Source: Lichenibacterium ramalinae (GTDB taxonomy: Bacteria; Pseudomonadota; Alphaproteobacteria; Rhizobiales; Beijerinckiaceae). From it: 64,000 nucleotides of DNA. Positions 1 through 7,819 of this stretch are shown here, one piece after another. The translations under genes and the position numbers were made by a program. How positions within the stretch are numbered: the stretch's first letter is position 1; each line of letters starts with the position of its first letter. The notes below the pieces were generated by a model that saw only the letters and a program-made list of their open reading frames with translations, ran no database searches and had not been told where the DNA came from. Location of the stretch: assembly GCF_004137085.1 (NCBI RefSeq), contig NZ_QYBC01000018.1:83913-147912 (forward strand). Direction: 5' to 3'.

Positions 1-1185
1 CCGCTGCAGGGGTTTGCTGACGCATTGGAAGTTGGGCCCGTTCGGCAGGCCCGTGTAATTGTTGTAGGTGGTCGGGCGCGCGTTCTTGGCCGAAACGTAT
101 TTGCAGGCCTGGCTCTCGGCCGAGGCGAAGCTGTTCGAACTCGCCGGGCAACTGTCCTTGCCGTTGGAATCGTCGATGTAGCTGTTGAAGCTGTAATTTG
201 TGTAGGCGCTCGATTGATTGCTGGCGGGGTTCCAGGCCGCGTAGCCGGAACTGCCGCCGCCGGGTTCGTCCGGCGCGAAGAGCGGGACGTAGAGCGTGTC
301 CCAGGCCGGCTGGCCGTTGCCGGGATTGGGGGCGCCGTCCTGCACGTTCAAGGGATAGGGCAGGCTCTCGAAACAGCCGCCCCAGTCCCATCCCGTATAG
401 GCTTTCTTGAGGGCGGCGAAGATCGCCAGGCGGCTCGTGAACCCGGCCGCCGTGGCGCTGCCCTTGTCGACGTTGGTCCAATGATATTTCGACCGGCCGG
501 CCGTATCGACCCAGCTCGCCGTGGCGGTCGCGCTGGGGTCGACCGCCACGGTGGCGGCGAACGGCACGACCGAGATGCGGCTGTCGGGCGAGAAGGCCCC
601 GTTCCCCTTCACGTAGTCGACGAAATTGTCGGCCGCCTGCTGCACGGCCTGGAGCTTCGACTGCGACCCGCTCGACTCGCTCATCGAGCCGGTATTGTCG
701 AGGACCAGGGCGATCTCGAAGGTCTTGGGCAGGGGCGTCGCGCATTGCGACGACGCCGTCACCTGGGGCGACGACACGTGCGTGAAGGCGGGGAAGAAGG
801 TCTTGGAGTTGATGTGGGTGACGAGCGTGATCTTGCGGGGCGAACTGGTCACGCCCAGCGGGTCGATGATGACGCCCGAGCCCGCCCCCATGTAGCCCGG
901 CACGACGATGGCGGCCTGCCCCTGGAGGGCCTGCGTCGTCGTCGACTGGGGCGTCTGGCACAGGCCGAGGGCGGTCGCGTCCGTGGCGGCCTGCAGCTTC
1001 ACCTGCAGGCGCGTCGCGACGCCGTAGTCGACCGCCGCCCCGGCGAAGGCCAGCAGGGGCAGGGTCGACAGGGCGAAGATCACGGCGACGTTGGCGCCGG
1101 TGGCGCCGGCGAGGCGACGGGCCGTGCGGCCCAGGATTCGGCGGCCCAGGATTCGGCGGCCCAGGGTCTTGCGGGTCACGGGCAT
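1..1185 (-). CDS. TadG-like pilus assembly protein with vWA domain (3' end outside window)
   Basis: Reads leftwards from ATG at 1185 and leaves the window before its stop, so only about 395 N-terminal residues are visible. An Arg-rich N-terminus is followed by one hydrophobic segment (ANVAVIFALSTLPLLAFAGA, about residues 32-51) and a stretch typical of Tad pseudopilin-like proteins (VDYGVATRLQVKLQAATDA). A von Willebrand factor A domain follows, with the MIDAS motif in LVLDNTGSMSESSGS. TadG proteins belong to the Flp/Tad pilus machinery and are anchored in the inner membrane with the vWA part outside; this is family knowledge. Its start overlaps the stop of the TadE-like gene upstream by 10 bases, so the three genes form one operon. 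The family is clear; the exact pilus role is inferred. Confidence 0.85.
   Translation of the reverse strand, partial: MPVTRKTLGRRILGRRILGRTARRLAGATGANVAVIFALSTLPLLAFAGAAVDYGVATRLQVKLQAATDATALGLCQTPQSTTTQALQGQAAIVVPGYMGAGSGVIIDPLGVTSSPRKITLVTHINSKTFFPAFTHVSSPQVTASSQCATPLPKTFEIALVLDNTGSMSESSGSQSKLQAVQQAADNFVDYVKGNGAFSPDSRISVVPFAATVAVDPSATATASWVDTAGRSKYHWTNVDKGSATAAGFTSRLAIFAALKKAYTGWDWGGCFESLPYPLNVQDGAPNPGNGQPAWDTLYVPLFAPDEPGGGSSGYAAWNPASNQSSAYTNYSFNSYIDDSNGKDSCPASSNSFASAESQACKYVSAKNARPTTYNNYTGLPNGPNFQCVSKPLQR
1126..1155. repeat. 15-base tandem repeat inside the tadG-like gene
   Basis: The 15-mer GCGGCCCAGGATTCG occurs twice head to tail, followed by a partial third copy to about 1166. It is in frame and doubles a five-residue unit (GRRIL) in the cytoplasmic N-terminus of the vWA protein, so it looks like a harmless slippage duplication. 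Confidence 0.8.
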
Positions 1186-1841
1186 GCGGCACCTCCCGGC
1201 ATCGTCACCTCGGGTGTGGCGTTGATGCTCTTGTGGACGATGCCGTTGCGCACCGGCCACACGAAGCTGGCGTTCAACGGGATGGAATTGCCCACCCCCG
1301 AGACGAGCCTGACGAGCGTGGTTCCCAGCATGGGGGCGTAGGGCATGGTGACTTCGGCCATAACGTATCGGTTCCCGTTGACGTTGAAGCCAGGGGGGAT
1401 GCTGAGGTCCCGGGCGACGCCGGTGGGGCGCGCCGAGGCGTTGTTGTCGCTAGACACGCTCGAGCAGACCCAAGGGCTCACCAGCGACGCGGCGGTGTTC
1501 ACCGCCATGGCGCTGACCACCATCTTGGCGGTGCCGGCGCCGAAGGGGCGCAACACGGCCGTGGAGGCGGCCAGGATGTCGCTCATCGTGGCGGAAGCGA
1601 TGGGGTCCGCCGTGTCGCCCTGCGAGGTCAGGTCCGCCACCGTGCGGGCGAGCAGCGTCACCTTGCGCCAGTTGTCGACCGCATGGGCCATCTCGGCAAA
1701 GCCGACCCAGAGCGTCAGCATGATGGGCAGGATCAGCGCGAACTCGACCGCCGATACGCCCGCCGCATCGCCGCACAGCCTCCGCAGCGCGGGCAGGCCG
1801 CGGCGGGCGCTGGTCTTGCCGCCGGTCGCGGGCGTCAGCAT
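1176..1841 (-). CDS. TadE/TadG family pseudopilin-like protein
   Basis: A 221-residue protein starting at ATG 1841. After a basic N-terminus comes the TadE signature: GVSAVEFALILPIMLTLWVG (about residues 33-52), a type IV pseudopilin-like hydrophobic helix preceded by a Gly and containing the +5-type Glu. The remainder is a predicted extracytoplasmic domain without obvious catalytic motifs. TadE-like minor pseudopilins are processed by TadV-type peptidases and assist Flp pilus assembly in related systems. The start overlaps the upstream TadE-like gene by 7 bases and the stop overlaps the TadG-like gene by 10, so translation is probably coupled. The longer reading frame extending upstream to 2156 is rejected because it would run through the neighbouring gene. 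Confidence 0.85.
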   Translation of the reverse strand: MLTPATGGKTSARRGLPALRRLCGDAAGVSAVEFALILPIMLTLWVGFAEMAHAVDNWRKVTLLARTVADLTSQGDTADPIASATMSDILAASTAVLRPFGAGTAKMVVSAMAVNTAASLVSPWVCSSVSSDNNASARPTGVARDLSIPPGFNVNGNRYVMAEVTMPYAPMLGTTLVRLVSGVGNSIPLNASFVWPVRNGIVHKSINATPEVTMPGGAACP

Positions 1842-2425
1842 GGCGCCCCCGATCCGACCGAATAGGGCTCGGTCCGGAACACCGCCGTCGACATCAGCAG
1901 TTGCGAGCCGTCGGCGAAGCTGCTGAAGCCGAGGTTCAGCAGCCCGAAGAACACCGGGAACTTCGCCGCCGCCGTGGCCACCACGATGGTGCCGGGCCCC
2001 GGACAGGTGTAGTGCGTGCCGAAGCCGGCCGACCAGTCCCGCGTGCCCGAATCGATCGGGGCCGGCAGCTTGATCGAGGCGAAGTTGGTGCCGAGCGAGA
2101 CGTCGAGCTTCACGCCGGAACAGTCGAAGACCGTCACGCTCCCCCCGGACCCGCACATGCTGGTCTTCAAGGCGGCCAGCAGCGTCCCGGCGGTGGCGGA
2201 CTGGCTGTTGGTCTGCTGGAACTGGCCCGTGAACAGTGAACGCGCGGTCTTCTGGAACACGAAATCGAAGTTCTGCGCGGCCCAGATCGAGAACGCGACC
2301 TGCAGGATGGCGCCAAGCAGCGCCAGGAAAGGCACGCAGACGAGCCCGAACTCGACCGCGGTCGCGCCCCGCACGTCGCCGGCCATGCGTCCCAACAACG
2401 ATCGGTAGTTACGTCGGGTCGCCAT
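1835..2425 (-). CDS. TadE-like pseudopilin, first gene of the tad cluster
   Basis: A 196-residue protein from ATG 2425; a GTG at 2443 in the same frame would add six residues and cannot be excluded. It has the pseudopilin-like N-terminal helix GATAVEFGLVCVPFLALLGA (about residues 20-39) followed by a cysteine-containing extracytoplasmic domain (CGSGG, FDCSG, HYTCPG), which may be disulphide-bonded. It is probably a minor pseudopilin of a Flp/Tad pilus. It is the promoter-proximal gene of the three. The 270 bases upstream, up to the divergent kinase gene, include an A+T-rich stretch (about 2440-2510) that stands out from its surroundings and is the likely promoter zone. Confidence 0.83.
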   Translation of the reverse strand: MATRRNYRSLLGRMAGDVRGATAVEFGLVCVPFLALLGAILQVAFSIWAAQNFDFVFQKTARSLFTGQFQQTNSQSATAGTLLAALKTSMCGSGGSVTVFDCSGVKLDVSLGTNFASIKLPAPIDSGTRDWSAGFGTHYTCPGPGTIVVATAAAKFPVFFGLLNLGFSSFADGSQLLMSTAVFRTEPYSVGSGAPC

Positions 2426-2695
2426 CCGGAGTCCGCTACTCACGATTTAATACTGATACTACCGGCGATTATTGGTGCGATATCTTGCGAAAGTGTTCCG
2501 AGTTGAACGACATGCACGCGTATCGCCATGGCGGCTGACGTCACATCGCCGCCGGCGTCGCCCGGGGTCGCCGGGACCCGCCACGCGCTCGGCACGGCCA
2601 CGGCGATCGGATAGGATGCGCCGGGCGGACCAACCCAGCCCTTCAGAACTGGCGTGCGTCGGCCACGGCGCCACGCAGGCCGGGAGACGACATCC

Positions 2696-3340
2696 ATGGG
2701 ACAGAACACCGGAACCCGCATCGATTTCGAGCACCTCGTCGCCGCCGTCGCCGGGCGCCGCGGGGACGGCCGGCTGTTCGTGGCGATCGCGGGGCCGCCG
2801 GGCGGCGGCAAGTCCACCGTGGCCGAGGCGCTGGTCGCCCGGCTCGAGGCCGCCGATCCGGGGCGGAGCGCCGTCCTCCCCATGGACGGCTACCATTACG
2901 ACGACCGGGTGCTGCTCGCCCGCGGCCTGCATGGCCGCAAGGGGGCGCCCGACACGTTCGACGTCGCTGGCCTGCGCCACATGCTGGGCCGGCTCCGCCG
3001 GGACGACGAGGAGGAGGTGGCGGTCCCGGTCTTCGATCGCGACATCGAGATCGCGCGCGCCGGGGCCCGCGTCGTCCCGCGCGGCGTCCGCACGCTCGTG
3101 GTGGAAGGCAACTACCTGCTGCTCGGCCAGGCGCCCTGGTCCAGCCTGCGGCCGGCCTTCGACCTCACCGTGCTGGTGGCGGTGCCGGAGGAGGAGCTGC
3201 GCCGCCGCCTGACGGCCCGCTGGCAGGGCTATCGGCTGTCCCCCGAGGCCGTGGCGGCCAAGCTCGACGGCAACGACCTCCCGAACGGCCGCCTCGTCAT
3301 GGCCGACAGCGTGGCGCCGGACCTGCTGCTGGCCCTGTGA
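2696..3340 (+). CDS. Nucleoside/nucleotide kinase family protein (P-loop, COG1072-like)
   Basis: A 214-residue P-loop kinase. Walker A is GPPGGGKST at residues 33-41, and DGYHYDD at 64-70 matches the DG(F/Y)H substrate-side motif of the uridine kinase/pantothenate kinase/phosphoribulokinase superfamily. The C-terminal LSPEAVAAKLDGNDLPNGRLV segment resembles the YggC-like members that sit near sugar-kinase or transport genes. The physiological substrate is not evident. ATG 2696 is chosen because GGGAG lies nine bases upstream; an in-frame ATG at 2654 would add 14 Arg-rich residues unlike the family. It is followed after 85 bases by the aminotransferase gene and may be co-transcribed with it. 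Confidence 0.82.
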   Translation: MGQNTGTRIDFEHLVAAVAGRRGDGRLFVAIAGPPGGGKSTVAEALVARLEAADPGRSAVLPMDGYHYDDRVLLARGLHGRKGAPDTFDVAGLRHMLGRLRRDDEEEVAVPVFDRDIEIARAGARVVPRGVRTLVVEGNYLLLGQAPWSSLRPAFDLTVLVAVPEEELRRRLTARWQGYRLSPEAVAAKLDGNDLPNGRLVMADSVAPDLLLAL

Positions 3341-3425
3341 GGCCGCGTCGCGCCGGGCGCCGGTCCTCGACAAGGCGCGGCGCCTCCGCCACCCTGCGCC
3401 GCAACGCAACGGGAGCCACGGCGGC

Positions 3426-4361
3426 ATGAGCACGGGAACGCAGGACTACGTCGGGGATGAGCGCAACGACGACGTGCTGGTGTCGGTGGACGGCGAGCTG
3501 GTGCACCGCGACCGAGCGATGGTGTCGGTCTTCGATTCGGGCTTCGTGCTCGGCGACGGCGTGTGGGAGGGGCTGCGGCTGATCCGGGGCCGCATCGCCT
3601 TCCTGGACGCCCACCTCGACCGGCTCTACGACGGCGCCCGCATGCTGATGATCGACATCGGCCTGACGCGCGAGGCGCTGGTGGCGCGGCTCTTCGGCTG
3701 CCTCGATGCTAACGGCATGGAGGATGGCGTCCACATCCGGCTCATGGTGACGCGGGGCAAGAAGCGCTCGCCCTACCAGGACCCGCGCCTGACGATCGGC
3801 GCCGCCACGGTCGTCATCGTGCCGGAATGGAAGCAGCCCAAGCCCGACGTCTATCGGCGCGGCATCACGCTCTTCACCGCCCACGTCCGCCGCACCGGCC
3901 CGGCCGACCAGGACCCGAAGCTCAACTCCCATTCCAAGATCAACGATATCCTGGCCTGCATCCAGGCCACGGCGGCCGGGGCCGACGAGGCCCTGATGCT
4001 CGACGACCGCGGCTTCGTGGCGACCTGCAACTCGACGCATTTCTTCATCGTGCGCAAGGGCGAGCTGTGGACCTCGGGTGGTGGCTTCTGCCTGCGCGGC
4101 ATCACCCGCGACGCCGTGATCCGGGCGGCCCGCGCGGCCGGCGTGCCGGTCTTCGAGCGCGACTTCTCGCTCTTCGACGTCTATGCGGCCGACGAAGCCT
4201 TCGTCACCGGCACCTTCGCGGGCCTGACGCCGGTCTCGACCGTCGACGGCCGCGCGCTTCCGGCGCTGGGCGACCCCGATGACCTGTCGGGCCCGGTGAC
4301 GCGGCGCCTGCGCGAGCATTACTTCGCGCTGCGCGAGGCCGAGGCCGGGGGCCGGGCGTGA
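3426..4361 (+). CDS. Class IV (D-amino acid/branched-chain type) aminotransferase
   Basis: A 311-residue fold-type IV PLP enzyme related to branched-chain and D-amino acid transaminases and aminodeoxychorismate lyase. The N-terminal FDSGFVLGDGVWEGLRLIRG (about 36-55) and the PLP-lysine motif NSHSKINDI (Lys171) are clear. The glycine-rich TGTFAGLTPVSTVDGR near the C-terminus is the usual phosphate-binding region. One oddity stands out: the usual GxVxEG segment, whose Glu contacts the PLP pyridine nitrogen, reads GFVATCNSTHFF, with Thr200 where Glu is expected. The substrate is therefore uncertain. The stop codon overlaps the GTG of the next gene by four bases, so the two products are probably made together. 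Confidence 0.85.
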   Translation: MSTGTQDYVGDERNDDVLVSVDGELVHRDRAMVSVFDSGFVLGDGVWEGLRLIRGRIAFLDAHLDRLYDGARMLMIDIGLTREALVARLFGCLDANGMEDGVHIRLMVTRGKKRSPYQDPRLTIGAATVVIVPEWKQPKPDVYRRGITLFTAHVRRTGPADQDPKLNSHSKINDILACIQATAAGADEALMLDDRGFVATCNSTHFFIVRKGELWTSGGGFCLRGITRDAVIRAARAAGVPVFERDFSLFDVYAADEAFVTGTFAGLTPVSTVDGRALPALGDPDDLSGPVTRRLREHYFALREAEAGGRA

Positions 4362-5119
4362 CGCCGGCGCCGGAAGCCGCCATGCGCATCGCCATGTGGT
4401 CGGGCCCGCGCAACATTTCCACCGCTATGATGCGCGCCTTCGGCAACCGCCGCGACTGCGCCGTGTCGGACGAGCCCTTCTACGCCGCCTATCTCGATGC
4501 GACGGGCCTCGTCCACCCGCAGCGCGACGACATCCTGGCGAGCCAGCCGCGCGACTGGCGGGCCGTGGTGGCCCGCGTCACCGGCCCGGCCCCGGGCGGG
4601 CGTCCGGTCTGGTACCAGAAGCACATGACCCACCACATGCTGCCGGGCTTCGGGCGGGACTGGATCGACGGCGTCGCCAACGCCTTCCTGATCCGGTCGC
4701 CCGAGGCCGTGCTGCTGTCCTACGTCGAGAAGCGCGCCGAGGTGACGCTGGCCGATATCGGGCTGCCGCAGCAGGCGGACCTCTTCGACCGCGTCGCCGA
4801 CCGCCTCGGCCGGGCGCCGCCCGTGGTGGATTCGCGCGACGTCCTGTCGGATCCCGCCGGCACGCTCGCCGCCCTCTGCGTCGGGCTTGGCCTCGCCTTC
4901 GACCCCGCCATGCTGTCCTGGCCCGCCGGCCGCCGGGACACGGACGGCGTCTGGGCGCCCTCCTGGTACGACAGCGTCGAGCGCTCCACGGGCTTCGCCC
5001 CGCCGCGGCCCGAGCGCGGCTTCGACGACCTGCCCGACGCCCTGAAGCCCCTCGCCGCGGCGGGGCGGCCCCTCTACGAGCGGCTGGAACGGCACAGGCT
5101 GGGCGCGACCGGCGGCTGA
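4358..5119 (+). CDS. Sulfotransferase-like P-loop protein coupled to the aminotransferase
   Basis: A 253-residue protein whose N-terminal WSGPRNISTAMMRAFG matches the PAPS/P-loop-like motif of a sulfotransferase-like family often found beside or fused to class IV aminotransferases. The annotated start is GTG 4358, giving a GTGA overlap with the preceding stop; ATG 4382 would start just before the motif and is an alternative. A downstream R-D-V-L segment and the C-terminal YERLERHRL resemble the family. No donor or acceptor can be named. Context (shared operon, overlap) suggests it acts on the same compound as the aminotransferase. Confidence 0.7.
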   Translation: MTPAPEAAMRIAMWSGPRNISTAMMRAFGNRRDCAVSDEPFYAAYLDATGLVHPQRDDILASQPRDWRAVVARVTGPAPGGRPVWYQKHMTHHMLPGFGRDWIDGVANAFLIRSPEAVLLSYVEKRAEVTLADIGLPQQADLFDRVADRLGRAPPVVDSRDVLSDPAGTLAALCVGLGLAFDPAMLSWPAGRRDTDGVWAPSWYDSVERSTGFAPPRPERGFDDLPDALKPLAAAGRPLYERLERHRLGATGG

Positions 5120-5233
5120 GTCCCCCGTCGGCGACCTGTCCGGCGACCTCGGCTCGCAGGACGGGCCGCGCGGGACGGCGGGAAAGCGCGTAGAAGCACG
5201 GCTCCTCCCTTCCGAGCCGCCCGGACCCCCACC

Positions 5234-6820
5234 ATGGACGAGACCGAAACCTTCGCCGTCGCCGGCCTCGCCGCGCCCCACGCGCTCGCCGCCGCGGCGG
5301 GGCGCGACGTGCTGGTCGAGGGCGGCAGCGTGGTCGAGGCCGCCATCGCGGCGGCCGCCGTCAGTGCCGTCGTGGTGCCGGCGCGCAACGGGCTCGGCGG
5401 CGACGCGCTCTGGCTGATCCGCGAACCCGGACCGCGCGGCCGCACCCGGGTGCTCGACGGGCGCGGTCGCGTGGCGGCGGCGGCGCGCCTGTCCTTCTAC
5501 CGGGAGCGGGGCTTCGAGGCCGTGCCGCGCCATGGCGCCGAGGCCGTGGCCGCCGCGCCCGGCACCGTCGCGGCCTGGGCCGAGGCCCATGCCTTCTCGA
5601 CGGCCACGGGCGGCCGCCTGCCGCTGTCGCGCCTGCTCGCCCCCGCCGCCGCCGCCGCCCGCCAGGGTTGGGACCTCTCCGTCCGGGATGCCGAGGCCCT
5701 GTCGGCGGCGGCACCGGTCCTGTCCGCCGTGCCGGCTTTCGCCCCGGCCTTCCTGGCCGACGGCAAGGCGCCCGAGGCCGGGAGCCGGAGCGGCAATGTC
5801 GCCCTCGCCGCCACGCTCGACCATCTCGGCGCGGCGGGGCTCGACGACGCCTACCGCGGCGATGTCGGCCGCGAACTCGCCGTGGACCTCGCCGCCCTGT
5901 CGAGCCCGCTCGGCCGGGCCGATCTCCGGGCCGTGGAGGTGCGCTGGCGCGACGCGCTCGACCTCGACCTCGGCCGCCACGAGCTGACGGTGCCGCCGAC
6001 GCGGTCCGGCCTCTGGGCGGCGGTGGCGCTCGGCCTCTTCGCCGGCCTCGGCGCCGACGGTTTCGCGGCCGAGAAGCGCGACGGGTTCCCCCACTGGCAC
6101 GGCACGGTCGAGAGCCTGCGCGCCGCCGCCGCCATGATCGATGCCGAGGATGCGGGAGGCCGCGACCCCGCGGGCCTGCTCGACGCCGAGCGCCTCGCCC
6201 GGGCCAGCCTGGCGCTGGACCGCGAGCGCGCCCGCCGCGTGGCGCCGCCCGTCGCGCCGCCGCTCGACGAGGCGGCGGTGTGGATCGGCGTGGTGGACCG
6301 CGACGGTGCCGCGGTGTCGCTGGTCCAGACGCTCGGCGGCGCTTACGGCTCGGGCGTGGTCTCGGGCCGCACCGGCATCCTCATGGGCAACCGCGCCGCC
6401 GCCCTGGCGATCGACCCCGACCTCGGCCCGGTGCTGCGCCCCGGCCGCCGCGTCCCGCTCCGCTCCTTGCCCGCGCTGGCGACGTCGCCGCGGGACGGGC
6501 GGGTCGCGGCACTCGGGGCGGAGGGGGACGGCGCGCCCGTCCTGCTCGTGCAACTGGCAGCCCTGTTGCTGCGGGGCGACGGCCTCGGCCCGGCGGCGGC
6601 GATGCCGCGGGTCGCGCTCGGCGCCGTGCCGGGAGAGGGCGACGCCGCCGTGCTCTTCGACGACGAGCGTCCGCCCGGCCCGGTCGCGCGGCTGCGCTCG
6701 GCCGGGCACGCCATGGTGCCGGTCGCGGCGTCCGGGATCGGGGCGTGCGGCGCCGTGCTGCGCGAGCCGACGGGGCGCGTCGCGGCGGCGTGGGACGATG
6801 GTGCCGTCTCGGGGATCTGA
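5234..6820 (+). CDS. Gamma-glutamyltransferase family protein lacking the catalytic threonine
   Basis: A 528-residue Ntn-hydrolase homologue of the gamma-glutamyltranspeptidase / oxamate amidohydrolase type. Family landmarks are the N-terminal GGSVVEAAIAAAA and RNGLGGDALW, and in the second half WIGVVDRDGAAVSLVQTLGG followed by YGSGVVSGRTGILMGNR. Related proteins have a Thr immediately before V-W in the motif T-V-W-x-G-V-V-D; that Thr becomes the new N-terminus and nucleophile after self-cleavage. Here the codon is GCG, giving Ala348 (E-A-A-V-W-I-G-V-V-D). The protein may therefore be an unprocessed, non-catalytic member. There is no clear signal peptide. It starts 114 bases after the sulfotransferase-like gene, on the same strand. 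The family is secure, the activity doubtful. Confidence 0.82.
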   Translation: MDETETFAVAGLAAPHALAAAAGRDVLVEGGSVVEAAIAAAAVSAVVVPARNGLGGDALWLIREPGPRGRTRVLDGRGRVAAAARLSFYRERGFEAVPRHGAEAVAAAPGTVAAWAEAHAFSTATGGRLPLSRLLAPAAAAARQGWDLSVRDAEALSAAAPVLSAVPAFAPAFLADGKAPEAGSRSGNVALAATLDHLGAAGLDDAYRGDVGRELAVDLAALSSPLGRADLRAVEVRWRDALDLDLGRHELTVPPTRSGLWAAVALGLFAGLGADGFAAEKRDGFPHWHGTVESLRAAAAMIDAEDAGGRDPAGLLDAERLARASLALDRERARRVAPPVAPPLDEAAVWIGVVDRDGAAVSLVQTLGGAYGSGVVSGRTGILMGNRAAALAIDPDLGPVLRPGRRVPLRSLPALATSPRDGRVAALGAEGDGAPVLLVQLAALLLRGDGLGPAAAMPRVALGAVPGEGDAAVLFDDERPPGPVARLRSAGHAMVPVAASGIGACGAVLREPTGRVAAAWDDGAVSGI

Positions 6821-7049
6821 AGCGGACCCGGCAGCCCGCGTCAGGCCCTGGCGGGACCGACGAACACGTCCCGACCGTGGGACGACGGGACGCTCGGGAT
6901 CGACACCATGGGCAGGCCTCGATCAGCCCATCCTCGAAGGGCCGGCGGCGTCGGGGAGCCGGGCCGCCGTGAGGACGTGCGGAACAACATCCCGCGCCGT
7001 GGACGTCGCGTGCACGGCGCCTCCCGGGCGACGGTTCACGACGGATCGA

Positions 7050-7397
7050 TCAGGAAACGACCGCCTCCGACGAGGCATCCTCAAGCAGGTCGGAGAAGCT
7101 CCTGATCGTCACGGCATGATCGGGAAAGCGCGCCACGATCTCCAACTCGCCCCCTATCGCCTCGATGAACCGGCGCAGGGTGGTCACGTAGAGGTCTGCT
7201 CGCTGTTCGATCGTGACGGCGGCCGCTCGCTCGATCTGCAGGATCTGCGCGATCTCGAGCTGTGACAGTTCCATGGCACGACGAACCTCGGCGATGTCCA
7301 TGTCCTCGTCGAGGCGACGGGCTTCGGCTTCGGCCTTGCCCCGGGCTTCGGGAGACATGCCGGCTCGAAGTTCCGCGTAGCGACGCCTCCCGGTCAT
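7050..7397 (-). CDS. HigA-like XRE-family antitoxin
   Basis: A 115-residue protein with an N-terminal charged helix (SPEARGKAEAEARR) and a helix-turn-helix region (about 40-75: MELSQLEIAQILQI), ending with the conserved RRFIEAIGGELEIVARFPD. This matches antitoxins of HigBA-type modules in which the toxin gene comes first. It would neutralise the upstream RelE-fold toxin and repress the operon. The ATG at 7397 lies inside the toxin reading frame (see the toxin entry). The 229 bases between its stop and the gamma-glutamyltransferase-like gene contain nothing I recognise. Confidence 0.85.
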   Translation of the reverse strand: MTGRRRYAELRAGMSPEARGKAEAEARRLDEDMDIAEVRRAMELSQLEIAQILQIERAAAVTIEQRADLYVTTLRRFIEAIGGELEIVARFPDHAVTIRSFSDLLEDASSEAVVS

Positions 7398-7752
7398 CCC
7401 GTCTCTCCTTCTGGATCTCGAGCAAATGGGTATCGTAGAGCGTGTCGGCGACCGGGATCATACGCTCGTAGAAACGCCCGTCGCCCGTCTTGTCACCACC
7501 GATCAGCAGGATGGCCGTCCGACGGGGATCGAAAGCATAGAACACACGCAACGGCTTCCCGGCGACTTGGACGCGGAGTTCGCGGAGGCGCGGATGGCGA
7601 GAGCCCGCGACGCCACTTGAATACGGAAAGGGCAGATTGGGCCCGCGTTGTTCCAGCTTCCGGACGTGGGCGTCGACGCCGGTCTGCTCGCCTTCGGCGA
7701 GCGAAGCCCACCAGTTACCGAACTCGTCGGTGTATTCGATCTCCCAACCCAT
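7081..7752 (-). CDS. HigB-like RelE/ParE-fold toxin with a lost stop codon
   Basis: Starts at ATG 7752 with MGWEIEYTDEFGNWWASL. The first 115-125 residues are a full-length HigB-type mRNA-interferase-like toxin: LPFPYSSGVAGSRHPRLREL, then LRVFYAFDPRRTAILLIGGD and the C-terminal FYERMIPVADTLYDTHLLE. Relatives stop a few residues later, just at the antitoxin start. Here the frame (K-E-R-R-D-D-R-E) passes the antitoxin ATG without a stop and stays open to 7081, giving 223 residues, about 100 of them read from the antitoxin gene in the wrong frame. A one-base indel around 7395-7405 would explain this. The biological toxin may end near 7390 in the parent strain, and the extended product may be inactive. 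Confidence 0.75.
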   Translation of the reverse strand: MGWEIEYTDEFGNWWASLAEGEQTGVDAHVRKLEQRGPNLPFPYSSGVAGSRHPRLRELRVQVAGKPLRVFYAFDPRRTAILLIGGDKTGDGRFYERMIPVADTLYDTHLLEIQKERRDDREASLRGTSSRHVSRSPGQGRSRSPSPRRGHGHRRGSSCHGTVTARDRADPADRASGRRHDRTASRPLRDHPAPVHRGDRGRVGDRGALSRSCRDDQELLRPA

Positions 7753-7819
7753 GCAGCCACTATCGTCGGTCGATGATGTCCCTGCAAGCGTCGCCTGCAC
7801 AGGTCCATGCAAGCCGCCC

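Noticed and set aside
25..1341. Plus-strand open frame of 438 codons at the left edge
   Set aside because: Antisense to the TadG-like gene, whose vWA and pseudopilin motifs are clear on the minus strand.
4319..6709. Minus-strand frame of 796 codons
   Set aside because: Antisense to the sulfotransferase-like and gamma-glutamyltransferase-like genes; low-complexity Arg/Gly/Ala, no motif.
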